A DNA stretch of 7,411 nt from Hymenobacter sp. (lineage in GTDB: Bacteria; Bacteroidota; Bacteroidia; Cytophagales; Hymenobacteraceae): positions 1 to 7,411 of the forward strand of contig JANYFQ010000592.1 in the NCBI GenBank assembly GCA_025362615.1, given 5' to 3'. Numbering within the stretch: position 1 is the first letter of the stretch; each line of letters starts with the position of its first letter. The notes beneath the pieces were generated by a model, which worked only from the letters and a program-made list of their open reading frames with translations, did not search any database and was not told where the DNA came from. Positions 1 through 5,052 of the stretch are shown in pieces. The translations under genes were made by a program, and so were the position numbers.

Positions 1-81
1 CACGCCGCCGTCCTCGGCCTTGCCGGACAGGTGCGGGGCGACCAGCCCCCAAGTGGCATCAGAAATTTCGTGTCGGTGCAT
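1..81 (-). CDS. IS5-family transposase, N-terminal fragment (continues off the left edge)
   Basis: Reading the minus strand from an ATG at 81-79 gives 27 residues open to the window edge. They begin MHRHEISDATW and continue through GLVAPHLSGKAEDGG. The pattern 'RHE(L/I)(S/T)D..W....P.L.GK..D.G' is the characteristic N-terminus of IS5-family (DUF4096-type) DDE transposases, which cut and rejoin DNA at the IS ends. The catalytic DDE residues lie outside the window, so intactness cannot be judged. The start is supported by the family alignment as remembered and by a TAnnTTTG box 20 nt upstream. The gene points away from the toxin gene's end, with 182 bp between them. This is recognition from a short stretch and no search was possible. 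Confidence 0.72.
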   Translation of the reverse strand, partial: MHRHEISDATWGLVAPHLSGKAEDGGV

Positions 82-101
82 AGAAATGTCGCTGTATAAG
101 G

Positions 102-109
102 CAAAATTA
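102..109 (-). promoter_or_regulatory. Bacteroidetes -7 box of the transposase gene
   Basis: The minus strand reads TAATTTTG followed by C, a full match to the Bacteroidetes -7 consensus TAnnTTTG. Its last base is separated from the transposase ATG by 20 nt. No convincing -33 TTG is visible at the expected distance. It lies inside the presumed IS end, so it would travel with the element. Confidence 0.45.
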
Positions 110-263
110 CATTAAACTTCTTATTGTCCTCACGACCTAGGCATATCAAACACACCAAAGCCAGCAGATTTGGTGGCAACAAAATTTTGCGTCGGCGCTG
201 GCGCAGCAAATTGGAGTGCATGAGTTATCCTGGAAAAAAGATTAAACAGACGGTTGGAGCCTT

Positions 264-545
264 CTACTTTTTCTTCTGGTAATGCGTCTTGCAACTGACG
301 AGGTGTACTTCCTCGTCCGTTACCCGGTACACGAGGCGGTGTTCGGCGGTGATGCGCCTCGACCAATACCCCTGCAAATTGTGGCGCAGCGGCTCCGGTT
401 TTCCGGTGCCGGTAAAAGGCGTTCGCAAGCACTCACCAATCAGCAGGTTGATGCGGGTAAACAGCGTCCGGTCTTGTTCGAGCCAAGCGAGGTAATCGGT
501 CCACGCATCAGGGTTCCAGTTGATGTTTCGGCGCAGGTTCCTCAC
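264..545 (-). CDS. yoeB: YoeB/Txe-family mRNA endoribonuclease toxin
   Basis: This 93-residue protein closely follows the E. coli YoeB pattern: W.PDAW.DYL.W...D near residues 10-25, then RTPF.G.GKPEPL, W.SRRI..EHRLVY and a terminal HY. By alignment with remembered E. coli YoeB (Glu46, Arg65, His83, Tyr84), the catalytic residues are Glu51, Arg70, His88 and Tyr89, all present. YoeB toxins are ribosome-dependent RNases that cut mRNA in the A site. The gene starts with GTG at 545-543, overlapping the antitoxin stop as GTGA, so translation is probably coupled; no in-frame ATG offers a better start. The protein ends four residues beyond the HY pair with QKKK, whereas Tyr84 is the last residue of E. 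coli YoeB. It should be active on sequence grounds. Its antitoxin is the odd partner. Confidence 0.93.
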   Translation of the reverse strand: MRNLRRNINWNPDAWTDYLAWLEQDRTLFTRINLLIGECLRTPFTGTGKPEPLRHNLQGYWSRRITAEHRLVYRVTDEEVHLVSCKTHYQKKK

Positions 546-823
546 AACTCAATTAGGTCGTGCTGCACGTACAGTCCTTGCCGGTCGCGCTCGATAGCTG
601 CTAGAATAAAGCCCCGGTTGGGTTCGCTCAACAGATACTCCGTTGTATCCATTTTATCGGGGTCAAACTCGTCGGGGTCAGGCGTGTCGTCAGCGTCCGG
701 GGCAGCCGGTTGGGCCGCTGGCTCCGCGATGAGTTGCATCAACCCAAAAGCCAGCGCCGCCGTGAACAAGGCGGTGCCGACCACTTTTTCGAGCAGCGGA
801 GTGAGAGCAGCCAGGTTCTTCAT
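542..823 (-). CDS. Atypical antitoxin: hydrophobic helix + acidic linker + YefM-like toxin-binding tail
   Basis: This 93-residue protein sits where the yoeB antitoxin belongs, directly upstream with a GTGA overlap. Residues 58-93 start MDTTEYLLSEP and end VQHDLIEL. They resemble the C-terminal tail of YefM (T.YLL.SP...., ID, D.IE), the segment that wraps the YoeB toxin. The roughly 50-residue N-terminal Phd/YefM DNA-binding domain is absent. Instead, residues 15-33 (VVGTALFTAALAFGLMQLI) are one hydrophobic helix, and residues 34-57 are an Ala/Pro/Asp-rich acidic linker. The other two minus-strand frames of 652-823 show no YefM domain, so a simple frameshift is unlikely. The ATG at 823 has a -7 box 24 nt upstream. 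An ATG at 652 would give only the 36-residue tail. Charge distribution (Lys2, Lys14 before the helix, acidic after) favours N-in/C-out, which conflicts with a cytosolic antitoxin role; topology is unresolved. Confidence 0.7.
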   Translation of the reverse strand: MKNLAALTPLLEKVVGTALFTAALAFGLMQLIAEPAAQPAAPDADDTPDPDEFDPDKMDTTEYLLSEPNRGFILAAIERDRQGLYVQHDLIEL

Positions 824-847
824 TGCCAATGTGATTTGTTGTGTTTG

Positions 848-855
848 CAAATATA
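848..855 (-). promoter_or_regulatory. Bacteroidetes -7 box of the toxin-antitoxin operon
   Basis: The minus strand reads TATATTTG followed by C, matching TAnnTTTG. It lies in the 71-bp gap between the surE stop and the antitoxin ATG, 24 nt before that ATG, so the pair probably has its own promoter as well as possible read-through from surE. The nearest upstream TTG (884-886) is 28 nt away, further than expected for a -33 box. Confidence 0.45.
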
Positions 856-894
856 ACGCGGCAGCCTCGTTTTCAGCCTGAAACAACCACTGAG

Positions 895-1743
895 CTACTG
901 CGCCAAACCGTAATCCTGCGAGGCTACGGGCTGCGGCGGCACCCCGTTTTCGGCGGGGGGCGTGAGGGGCAATGCCCAGCTTTGGCTCATGGTGTCCAAA
1001 GCGGTGTAGCTGGTGAGGTCGAAGCGGCAGGGGACGATGCTGACGTAGTTTTCGGCCAGGGCGGCTTCGTCGGTGTCGGCGGCGGGGTCGAGGTTGATGA
1101 ACTCGCCGATGAGCCAGTAGTAAGGGCGGCGGTAGGGGTCGTGGCGCTCGTCGAAGGCTTCTTGCCACTTGGCGTGGGCCTGGCGGGCCAGGCGCAGGCC
1201 CCGGATGGGGCGGGCGGGGTCGTGGCGGGGCAGGTTCACGTTGAGGGCCGTGCGGGGCGGGATGCCTTGGGCGAGGGCGAGTTGGCAGATTTGTGTCACC
1301 CACGGGCCGACGTGCGAGAAGTCGGCCCCCGGCCCGTACTCGCAAAGCGAGAAGCCGATAGCGGGCAGCCCTTCGATGGCCGCTTCGATGGCCGCCGACA
1401 TGGTGCCGGAATACAGCACATTGACCGAGGCGTTGGAGCCGTGGTTGATGCCCGACACGACGAGGGCGGGCCGCCGGTCTTTGAGGACGTGGTGCTTGGC
1501 TATTTTCACGCAGTCGGCCGGAGTGCCGGAGCATTGGTAGGCCTCGACATCGGGGCCGAACTCCTGGCTGCGTTGCAGGCGCAGGGGCTGGTTCATGGTG
1601 ATGGCGTGGCCCATGCCCGACTGCGGCGAATCGGGGGCGACGACGACGACTTCGGCCCCGAGGGCCAGCATGGTTTCGACGAGGCAGCGGATGCCGGGGG
1701 CGGTGATGCCATCGTCGTTGGAAACGAGGATGAGGGGTTTCAA
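895..1743 (-). CDS. surE: 5'/3'-nucleotidase SurE
   Basis: This 282-residue cytoplasmic nucleoside-monophosphate phosphatase uses a divalent metal and releases phosphate from nucleotides in salvage and stationary-phase physiology. Visible family motifs are LVSNDDGI (residues 6-13), PDSPQSGMGHAIT (38-49), CSGTPADCVK (71-80) and SGINHGSN (97-104), followed by YSGTMSAAIEA. The metal ligands expected from the T. maritima SurE pattern are Asp10, Asp11, Ser42 and Asn100, all present. The length is slightly above the family norm of about 250, the excess being a Pro/Ala-rich C-terminal tail. The start is a TTG at 1743-1741, since no ATG or GTG exists in frame just upstream and the motif begins within nine residues, as it should. 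No TAnnTTTG box is visible upstream. A 38-nt inverted repeat begins at the base next to the start codon. In several Bacteroidetes surE sits next to lpxB (recollection); here the toxin-antitoxin pair follows instead. Confidence 0.95.
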   Translation of the reverse strand: MKPLILVSNDDGITAPGIRCLVETMLALGAEVVVVAPDSPQSGMGHAITMNQPLRLQRSQEFGPDVEAYQCSGTPADCVKIAKHHVLKDRRPALVVSGINHGSNASVNVLYSGTMSAAIEAAIEGLPAIGFSLCEYGPGADFSHVGPWVTQICQLALAQGIPPRTALNVNLPRHDPARPIRGLRLARQAHAKWQEAFDERHDPYRRPYYWLIGEFINLDPAADTDEAALAENYVSIVPCRFDLTSYTALDTMSQSWALPLTPPAENGVPPQPVASQDYGLAQ

Positions 1744-1911
1744 TTGTTTGATTGTTAAATTGTTTTATTGCTAAATTGTTGGCTGTTTTGGGGTTGCTGT
1801 TCTATTATCTGTTCCGCAGTGGGCGCAGTGGCAAAAGCGCAGTGGACGCAGTGTTGTTCTGGGGCCGTGAGAGCAACAATTTAGCAATTAAACAATCCAG
1901 CAATTCAACCA
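1744..1911. repeat. Intergenic imperfect inverted repeat with CGCAGTG repeats in the loop
   Basis: Bases 1744-1781 and 1874-1911 form an ungapped inverted repeat matching at 31 of 38 positions, including a perfect 15-bp core (1767-1781 with 1874-1888, CAACAATTTAGCAAT). Each arm reiterates AACAAT/AGCAAT-like units. The 92-nt loop has four copies of CGCAGTG (1815, 1824, 1838 and 1847, the first three followed by G). The arms are AT-rich in a GC-rich neighbourhood. This looks like a small dispersed repeat, but no function can be read from it. Confidence 0.7.
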
Positions 1912-1916
1912 GAGAC

Positions 1917-1937
1917 AAGAAATAAGAAACAAGAAAC
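1917..1937. repeat. Three tandem AAGAAAY heptamers
   Basis: AAGAAAT, AAGAAAC and AAGAAAC follow one another without gaps, upstream of the permease promoter. The purine-rich tract could be a regulatory or slippage-prone site; nothing more can be said. Confidence 0.55.
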
Positions 1938-1968
1938 TCAAAGGTAGAACGCGGGGCAACGAAGGGCG

Positions 1969-1976
1969 TAGTTTTG
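1969..1976 (+). promoter_or_regulatory. Bacteroidetes -7 box of the TauE/SafE-type permease gene
   Basis: TAGTTTTG followed by C matches TAnnTTTG and ends 20 nt before the ATG at 1997. This is the same spacing as for the transposase, implying a short leader of roughly 14 nt. No clear -33 TTG is present about 20 nt further upstream. Confidence 0.55.
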
Positions 1977-1996
1977 CGGCTCCCAAACCCTGGTTT

Positions 1997-2821
1997 ATGC
2001 TGCACGTTTTCGGTTATTTCGCGGCTGTTTTCATCGGGCTGGCTTTGGGGCTGATGGGCGGGGGCGGCTCGATTTTGACGGTGCCGGTGCTGGTGTATCT
2101 GATGGGCGTGGGGCCGGTGCGGAGTACGGCGTACTCGCTGTTCGTGGTGGGCTGCACGGCGCTGGTGGGGGCGGCGCAATACTGGCGCAAGGGGCTGGTG
2201 GCGGGGCCGACGGCGCTGGTTTTTCTGGCCACGTCGGGGGCGGCGGTGTTCGGAACGCGGCGGTTTTTGCTGCCGCTGCTGCCGGCCGAAATCGGCCGTT
2301 TGGGGCCGCTCGTCGTCAGCAAGGACTTGCTGGTGCTGCTGGCCTTTGCCGCCCTGATGGTGGCGGCGGCCACGGCCATGATACGCGGGCAACAATCTGA
2401 TGACGTGCCGGTTGCCAAACAGATTGGCGCTGTTGGGCAGCCCGTCAATTACCCGCTCATCCTGGGCGTGGGGGCGGCGGTGGGGCTGCTGACGGGCTTC
2501 GTGGGGGCGGGCGGCGGCTTCCTGATTGTGCCGGCGCTGGTGCTGTTTGCCCGGCTGCCGATGAAGCAGGCCGTGGGCACGTCGCTGGCCATCATCGCCC
2601 TCAATTCGCTCATCGGGTTTGGGGGCGATTTGCTGGCGGGCACGCCGGTGGAGTGGCCTTTTTTGCTGGGTTTTCTGGGCTTTGCGCTGGGCGGCATTGT
2701 GCTGGGTACGTACCTGGCGCGGTTCGTTCCGGGGGCGCGGTTAAAGCCGGCGTTTGGGTGGTTTGTGCTGGCAATGGGCAGCTTTATTTTGCTGAAGGAA
2801 TTGCTGTTGTGGGGGCGGTGA
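1997..2821 (+). CDS. TauE/SafE (TSUP) family membrane permease
   Basis: This 274-residue, strongly hydrophobic protein has about eight membrane segments: roughly 5-27, 29-38, 44-60, 70-87, 110-129, 153-185, 195-240 (two spans) and 252-271. It shows the internal duplication typical of the family. GLMGGGGSILTVPVLVYLMG (residues 18-37) corresponds to GFVGAGGGFLIVPALVLFA (167-185), each followed by a conserved R/K..YS or Q..GTS helix. Family members move sulfite, sulfoacetate, taurine-derived or other organosulfur anions across the inner membrane. The substrate here cannot be read from sequence, and no sulfur-metabolism gene lies nearby. The ATG at 1997 fits the first helix and the -7 box 20 nt upstream. 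The gene is divergent from surE, and its stop is followed after 12 bp by a large palindromic element. Confidence 0.92.
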   Translation: MLHVFGYFAAVFIGLALGLMGGGGSILTVPVLVYLMGVGPVRSTAYSLFVVGCTALVGAAQYWRKGLVAGPTALVFLATSGAAVFGTRRFLLPLLPAEIGRLGPLVVSKDLLVLLAFAALMVAAATAMIRGQQSDDVPVAKQIGAVGQPVNYPLILGVGAAVGLLTGFVGAGGGFLIVPALVLFARLPMKQAVGTSLAIIALNSLIGFGGDLLAGTPVEWPFLLGFLGFALGGIVLGTYLARFVPGARLKPAFGWFVLAMGSFILLKELLLWGR

Positions 2822-2842
2822 AATTGGGTGGGGCAGGCGGTC

Positions 2843-2872
2843 AAAAACTCCCCTCCTCAGACGAGGAGGGGA
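2843..2872 (-). terminator. Terminator-like hairpin at the left end of the palindromic element
   Basis: On the minus strand a 10-bp GC-rich stem (2849-2858 with 2863-2872) and 4-nt loop are followed by G and TTTTT (2847-2843). This is an intrinsic-terminator shape for transcripts leaving the element leftward, towards the 3' end of the permease gene. On the plus strand it could instead protect the 3' end of the permease mRNA. Confidence 0.5.
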
Positions 2873-2873
2873 C

Positions 2874-2892
2874 GTTTCAGCGAAGCTGAAAC
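2874..2892. repeat. Inner hairpin of the left arm
   Basis: GTTTCAGC, loop GAA, GCTGAAAC: a perfect 8-bp stem with a 3-nt loop. It corresponds to the right-arm hairpin at 3062-3080, with two base pairs changed on both sides. Confidence 0.8.
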
Positions 2893-2975
2893 TGGGGTGG
2901 TTGAGGGCGTTGAACGACTCGCGTTGAGTGGGTTGAGGGTTGGTGGATTTGATGTCCAAACGGTAATCTCAACGC

Positions 2976-3024
2976 AACCCGCCAATCCCACCAACCCGCC
3001 AACCCACCGACCCGCTAATCCACC
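2976..3024. repeat. Degenerate octamer array
   Basis: Six consecutive units close to AACCCRCC (one is 9 nt long) occupy the centre of the palindromic element. The strand opposite is correspondingly G-rich. TTGGTGGATT at 2940-2949 can pair with AATCCACCAA at 3017-3026. Confidence 0.6.
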
Positions 3025-3061
3025 AACGTCATTGGGGCAGCATACGCCCTCAACCACCCCA

Positions 3062-3080
3062 GTTGCCGCTGCGCGGCAAC
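3062..3080. repeat. Inner hairpin of the right arm
   Basis: GTTGCCGC, loop TGC, GCGGCAAC: a perfect 8-bp stem. Relative to the left-arm copy, a T-A pair has become G-C and an A-T pair has become C-G, so the structure is preserved while the sequence differs. Confidence 0.8.
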
Positions 3081-3081
3081 G

Positions 3082-3111
3082 TCCCCTCCTCGGCTGAGGA
3101 GGGGAGTTTTT
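3082..3111 (+). terminator. Terminator-like hairpin just upstream of the M14 peptidase gene
   Basis: A 10-bp stem (TCCCCTCCTC at 3082-3091 with 3096-3105), loop GGCT, then G and TTTTT (3107-3111). It has the form of a strong intrinsic terminator on the plus strand and ends only 17 nt before the ATG at 3129. It would block transcription arriving from the permease gene, or act as an attenuator in the peptidase leader. Confidence 0.55.
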
Positions 3112-3128
3112 ACCGCCTGAATTTCTCC

Positions 3129-4868
3129 ATGTTCGCCTTCCTCCTCTCCCTGTTTCTCATGCTTACTCCTCCCCCACCGCTGGCCTGGCGCACGCCTTTC
3201 GAGGCCGGCAACGGCAACACCACGGCCACCTACGCCGAGTGCCTGGCCTTCTACCAAAAGCTGGCCGCAGCCTACCCGGCGGCCTGCACCCTGCGCCCAG
3301 CCGGTGCCACCGACTGCGGCGAGCCGCTGCACGAATTTGTCATCGGCCCCGGCCACGCGGCCGACGCGGGCGGGCCGGCGCGGGCCGGGCGGCGGGTCCT
3401 CTTCATCCAGAACGGCATCCACCCCGGCGAGCCGGAAGGCATCGACGCGAGCATGATGCTGGCCCGCGACCTGCTGCAACGCCCTGAATACCAAAAGCTG
3501 CTGGCCGATGTGACGGTCGTTATCGTGCCCGCTTACAACATCGACGGGATGCTGAACCGCACGGCTACCTCGCGGGTGAACCAGAACGGGCCGGCCGAAG
3601 CCGGCTTCCGGGGCAACGCCCGGCACCTCGATTTGAACCGCGACTACATCAAGCAGGACTCGCGCAACGCCCGCAGCTTTGCGGCGCTTTTTGGCCGGTG
3701 GCGGCCCGAGGTTTTTGTGGAAACCCACAACTCCAACGGGGCCGACTACCAGTACACGATGACGCTCATCGCCACCCAGCACAGCAAGCTGGCCCCGGCG
3801 CTGGGCCGCTACCTGCAAGCGGAATTATTGCCTGCCCTTTACGCCGGCATGGCCCGCAAAAAGTGCCCCATGGTGCCCTACGTGGACTTCGAGGGCCGCA
3901 CGCCCGAAAGCGGCCTGCGCGGGTTTCTGGACCTGCCGCGCTACTCCACCGGCTACGCGGCGCTCTTCAACACCATCGGCTTCATGCCCGAAACGCATAT
4001 GCTGAAACCCTACCCGGCGCGGGTGCGGGCCACGTATGATTTCCTGCTGACGACGCTCGAAACCGTGCATACGCAAGCCGAAAACCTGGGCCGCGCCCGC
4101 GCCGAAGCCGAGGCCGCGCTGGCCGCCCAAACCCGCTTCGCCCTGGCCTGGGAGCTGGACGAAAAGCAGGTCGAAACCATTGCCTTCCGGGGCTACGAGG
4201 CCCGCACCGAACCCAGCGCCGTGAGCGGCCTGCCCCGCCTGCGCTACGACCGCGCTGCGCCCTACGTCCGGCCCGTGGAATACCGGAGTACCTACCGGCC
4301 GACGCTGGAAATAACCGCCCCTACGGCTTACCTCATCCCGGCGGCGTGGGGCGAAATTGTGGAGCGCCTGCAACGCAACGGGGCCGTGCTGCGCCGCCTC
4401 GACAAGCCGCTTACCGGGCCAATGGAAACGTATTTTATTGCCGATTACACCAGCAGCGCCCGGCCGTTTGAGGGCCACTATTTGCACCGCGACGTGCGCC
4501 TCGACACCCGCGCCGCGGCCCAGGGCACCGCCCCGGCCGGCGACTACCTGCTGGTGCTGGCCGAGCAGGGCGCGGCCCGCCGCTACGCCGTGGAAGTGCT
4601 GGAGCCGCAAGGCCCCGACTCGTTTTTTGCCTGGGGATTTTTCGATAGCATCCTCCAGCAGAAAGAGCATTTTTCGGACTACGTGTTTGAGGACGTGGCC
4701 GCCGACATCCTGCGCCAGCAGCCGGCGCTGCGGGCCGAACTCACGGCCCGCCAAAGCGCCGACCCGGCCTTTGCCGCCGACGCTTCGGCGCAGCTCGAAT
4801 GGGTCTATCAGCGCTCGGTGTACCACGAGGCGGGGCACAACCGCTACCCGGTGCGGCGGCTCCGATGA
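3129..4868 (+). CDS. Secreted M14-family zinc carboxypeptidase
   Basis: This 579-residue protein has a short signal peptide (residues 1-19, MFAFLLSLFL core, probable cleavage after PLA). The peptidase domain follows (about 22-320). Zinc ligands are His98 and Glu101 in HPGEPEG and His200 in FVETHNSNG. Asn170-Arg171 in HLDLNRDY matches the substrate-carboxylate-binding Asn-Arg pair of carboxypeptidase A. Glu288 in FMPETHMLKPY is the probable catalytic glutamate. Residues about 335-579 form the C-terminal region usual in Bacteroidetes members, including PDSFFAWGFFDS. It should remove C-terminal residues from peptides in the periplasm or outside the cell. The reading frame stays open upstream to 3063 (a TTG inside the repeat), but ATG 3129 is preferred because it begins the signal peptide. 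No Shine-Dalgarno or TAnnTTTG box is seen between the repeat and the start. An active enzyme is expected. Confidence 0.93.
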   Translation: MFAFLLSLFLMLTPPPPLAWRTPFEAGNGNTTATYAECLAFYQKLAAAYPAACTLRPAGATDCGEPLHEFVIGPGHAADAGGPARAGRRVLFIQNGIHPGEPEGIDASMMLARDLLQRPEYQKLLADVTVVIVPAYNIDGMLNRTATSRVNQNGPAEAGFRGNARHLDLNRDYIKQDSRNARSFAALFGRWRPEVFVETHNSNGADYQYTMTLIATQHSKLAPALGRYLQAELLPALYAGMARKKCPMVPYVDFEGRTPESGLRGFLDLPRYSTGYAALFNTIGFMPETHMLKPYPARVRATYDFLLTTLETVHTQAENLGRARAEAEAALAAQTRFALAWELDEKQVETIAFRGYEARTEPSAVSGLPRLRYDRAAPYVRPVEYRSTYRPTLEITAPTAYLIPAAWGEIVERLQRNGAVLRRLDKPLTGPMETYFIADYTSSARPFEGHYLHRDVRLDTRAAAQGTAPAGDYLLVLAEQGAARRYAVEVLEPQGPDSFFAWGFFDSILQQKEHFSDYVFEDVAADILRQQPALRAELTARQSADPAFAADASAQLEWVYQRSVYHEAGHNRYPVRRLR

Positions 4869-5052
4869 CGCCATGCGGCCTGCCGGGTGCGGGCGGTGCG
4901 TATAAAATTGCGCCGAACTGGGGCATTACAATCGATTGCGGAATTAAAACAGGGGGTTTGGCAATGATTTAGTAAAAAAAATGATGTAGCTTTCGACCTA
5001 CTTGGCGCTATGTTGCGCGAGTGAAAATCCCACCTTCTAACTTTTTACCAAT
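4869..5052. other. Intergenic leader region before the giant secreted-protein gene
   Basis: This 184-bp stretch is markedly AT-rich from about 4905 onward in a GC-rich context. TAGCTTTC at 4987-4994 is a one-mismatch -7 box, with TTTG at 4957-4960 upstream at a longer than usual spacing. GCGC at 5005-5008 and 5015-5018 could form a weak 4-bp hairpin. There is no clear terminator for the peptidase gene. The promoter of the downstream gene most likely lies here but cannot be fixed. Confidence 0.35.

Larger units (their letters stand above)
1..137 (-). mobile_element. Edge of an IS5-family insertion sequence (left part outside window)
   Basis: The minus strand carries the 5' end of an IS5-type transposase gene (1-81) and about 56 bp of leader with an internal promoter-like box. 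The outer boundary is inferred. On the minus strand the leader begins GGTCGTGAGGACAATAAG (120-137), similar in style to terminal inverted repeats of the IS427-like branch of IS5. It is bordered by CTAG (137-140), the kind of short target IS5 relatives duplicate. The other end of the element lies outside, so neither the repeat nor a target duplication can be confirmed. Confidence 0.6.
2834..3119. repeat. 286-bp palindromic MITE/REP-like element with long hairpin-forming arms
   Basis: Arms 2843-2910 and 3044-3111 are inverted copies of 68 nt, ungapped, with 6 mismatches. The repeat extends outward by CAGGCGGT (2834-2841) and ACCGCCTG (3112-3119), with one extra base on the left. Each arm contains two hairpins: an outer 10-bp TCCCCTCCTC/GAGGAGGGGA stem with a 4-nt loop and an inner 8-bp stem with a 3-nt loop. 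Five of the six mismatches fall in the inner hairpin, four of them as two compensatory base-pair changes. The centre (2911-3043) has degenerate octamers of the AACCCRCC type (2976-3024) and a further 10-bp inverted pair (2940-2949 with 3017-3026). It encodes no credible protein. It is most likely a non-autonomous mobile or dispersed repeat; outward target duplication is not evident. Confidence 0.85.

Noticed and set aside
652..823. A frameshifted YefM DNA-binding domain hidden in other minus-strand frames upstream of the tail.
   Set aside because: One alternative frame has an early stop and another near its middle, and the other has no resemblance to the Phd/YefM N-terminal pattern.
542..1534. 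Extension of the antitoxin frame upstream to a 330-residue protein.
   Set aside because: The extra part overlaps surE in another frame and is Pro/Arg-rich without domains. The ATG at 823 with its -7 box gives a sensible start.
841..1758. A 305-codon plus-strand frame opposite surE.
   Set aside because: It is the complement of well-supported SurE codons and shows only Gly/Val/Asp-rich sequence.
2976..3024. A CRISPR-like array.
   Set aside because: The units are 8-9 nt, contiguous and without spacers; they are simple degenerate repeats.
3063..3128. A longer M14 peptidase starting at the TTG inside the repeat.
   Set aside because: The added 22 residues would precede the signal peptide and are encoded by the palindromic element; ATG 3129 starts the hydrophobic segment directly.
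3825..4874. A 349-codon minus-strand frame opposite the M14 peptidase gene.
   Set aside because: The plus strand carries all M14 catalytic motifs; the antisense product has no family features.
5038..5045. TAACTTTT as a promoter for the giant secreted-protein gene.
   Set aside because: It lacks the final G and lies only 7 nt from the ATG, which would place the transcript start almost on the start codon.
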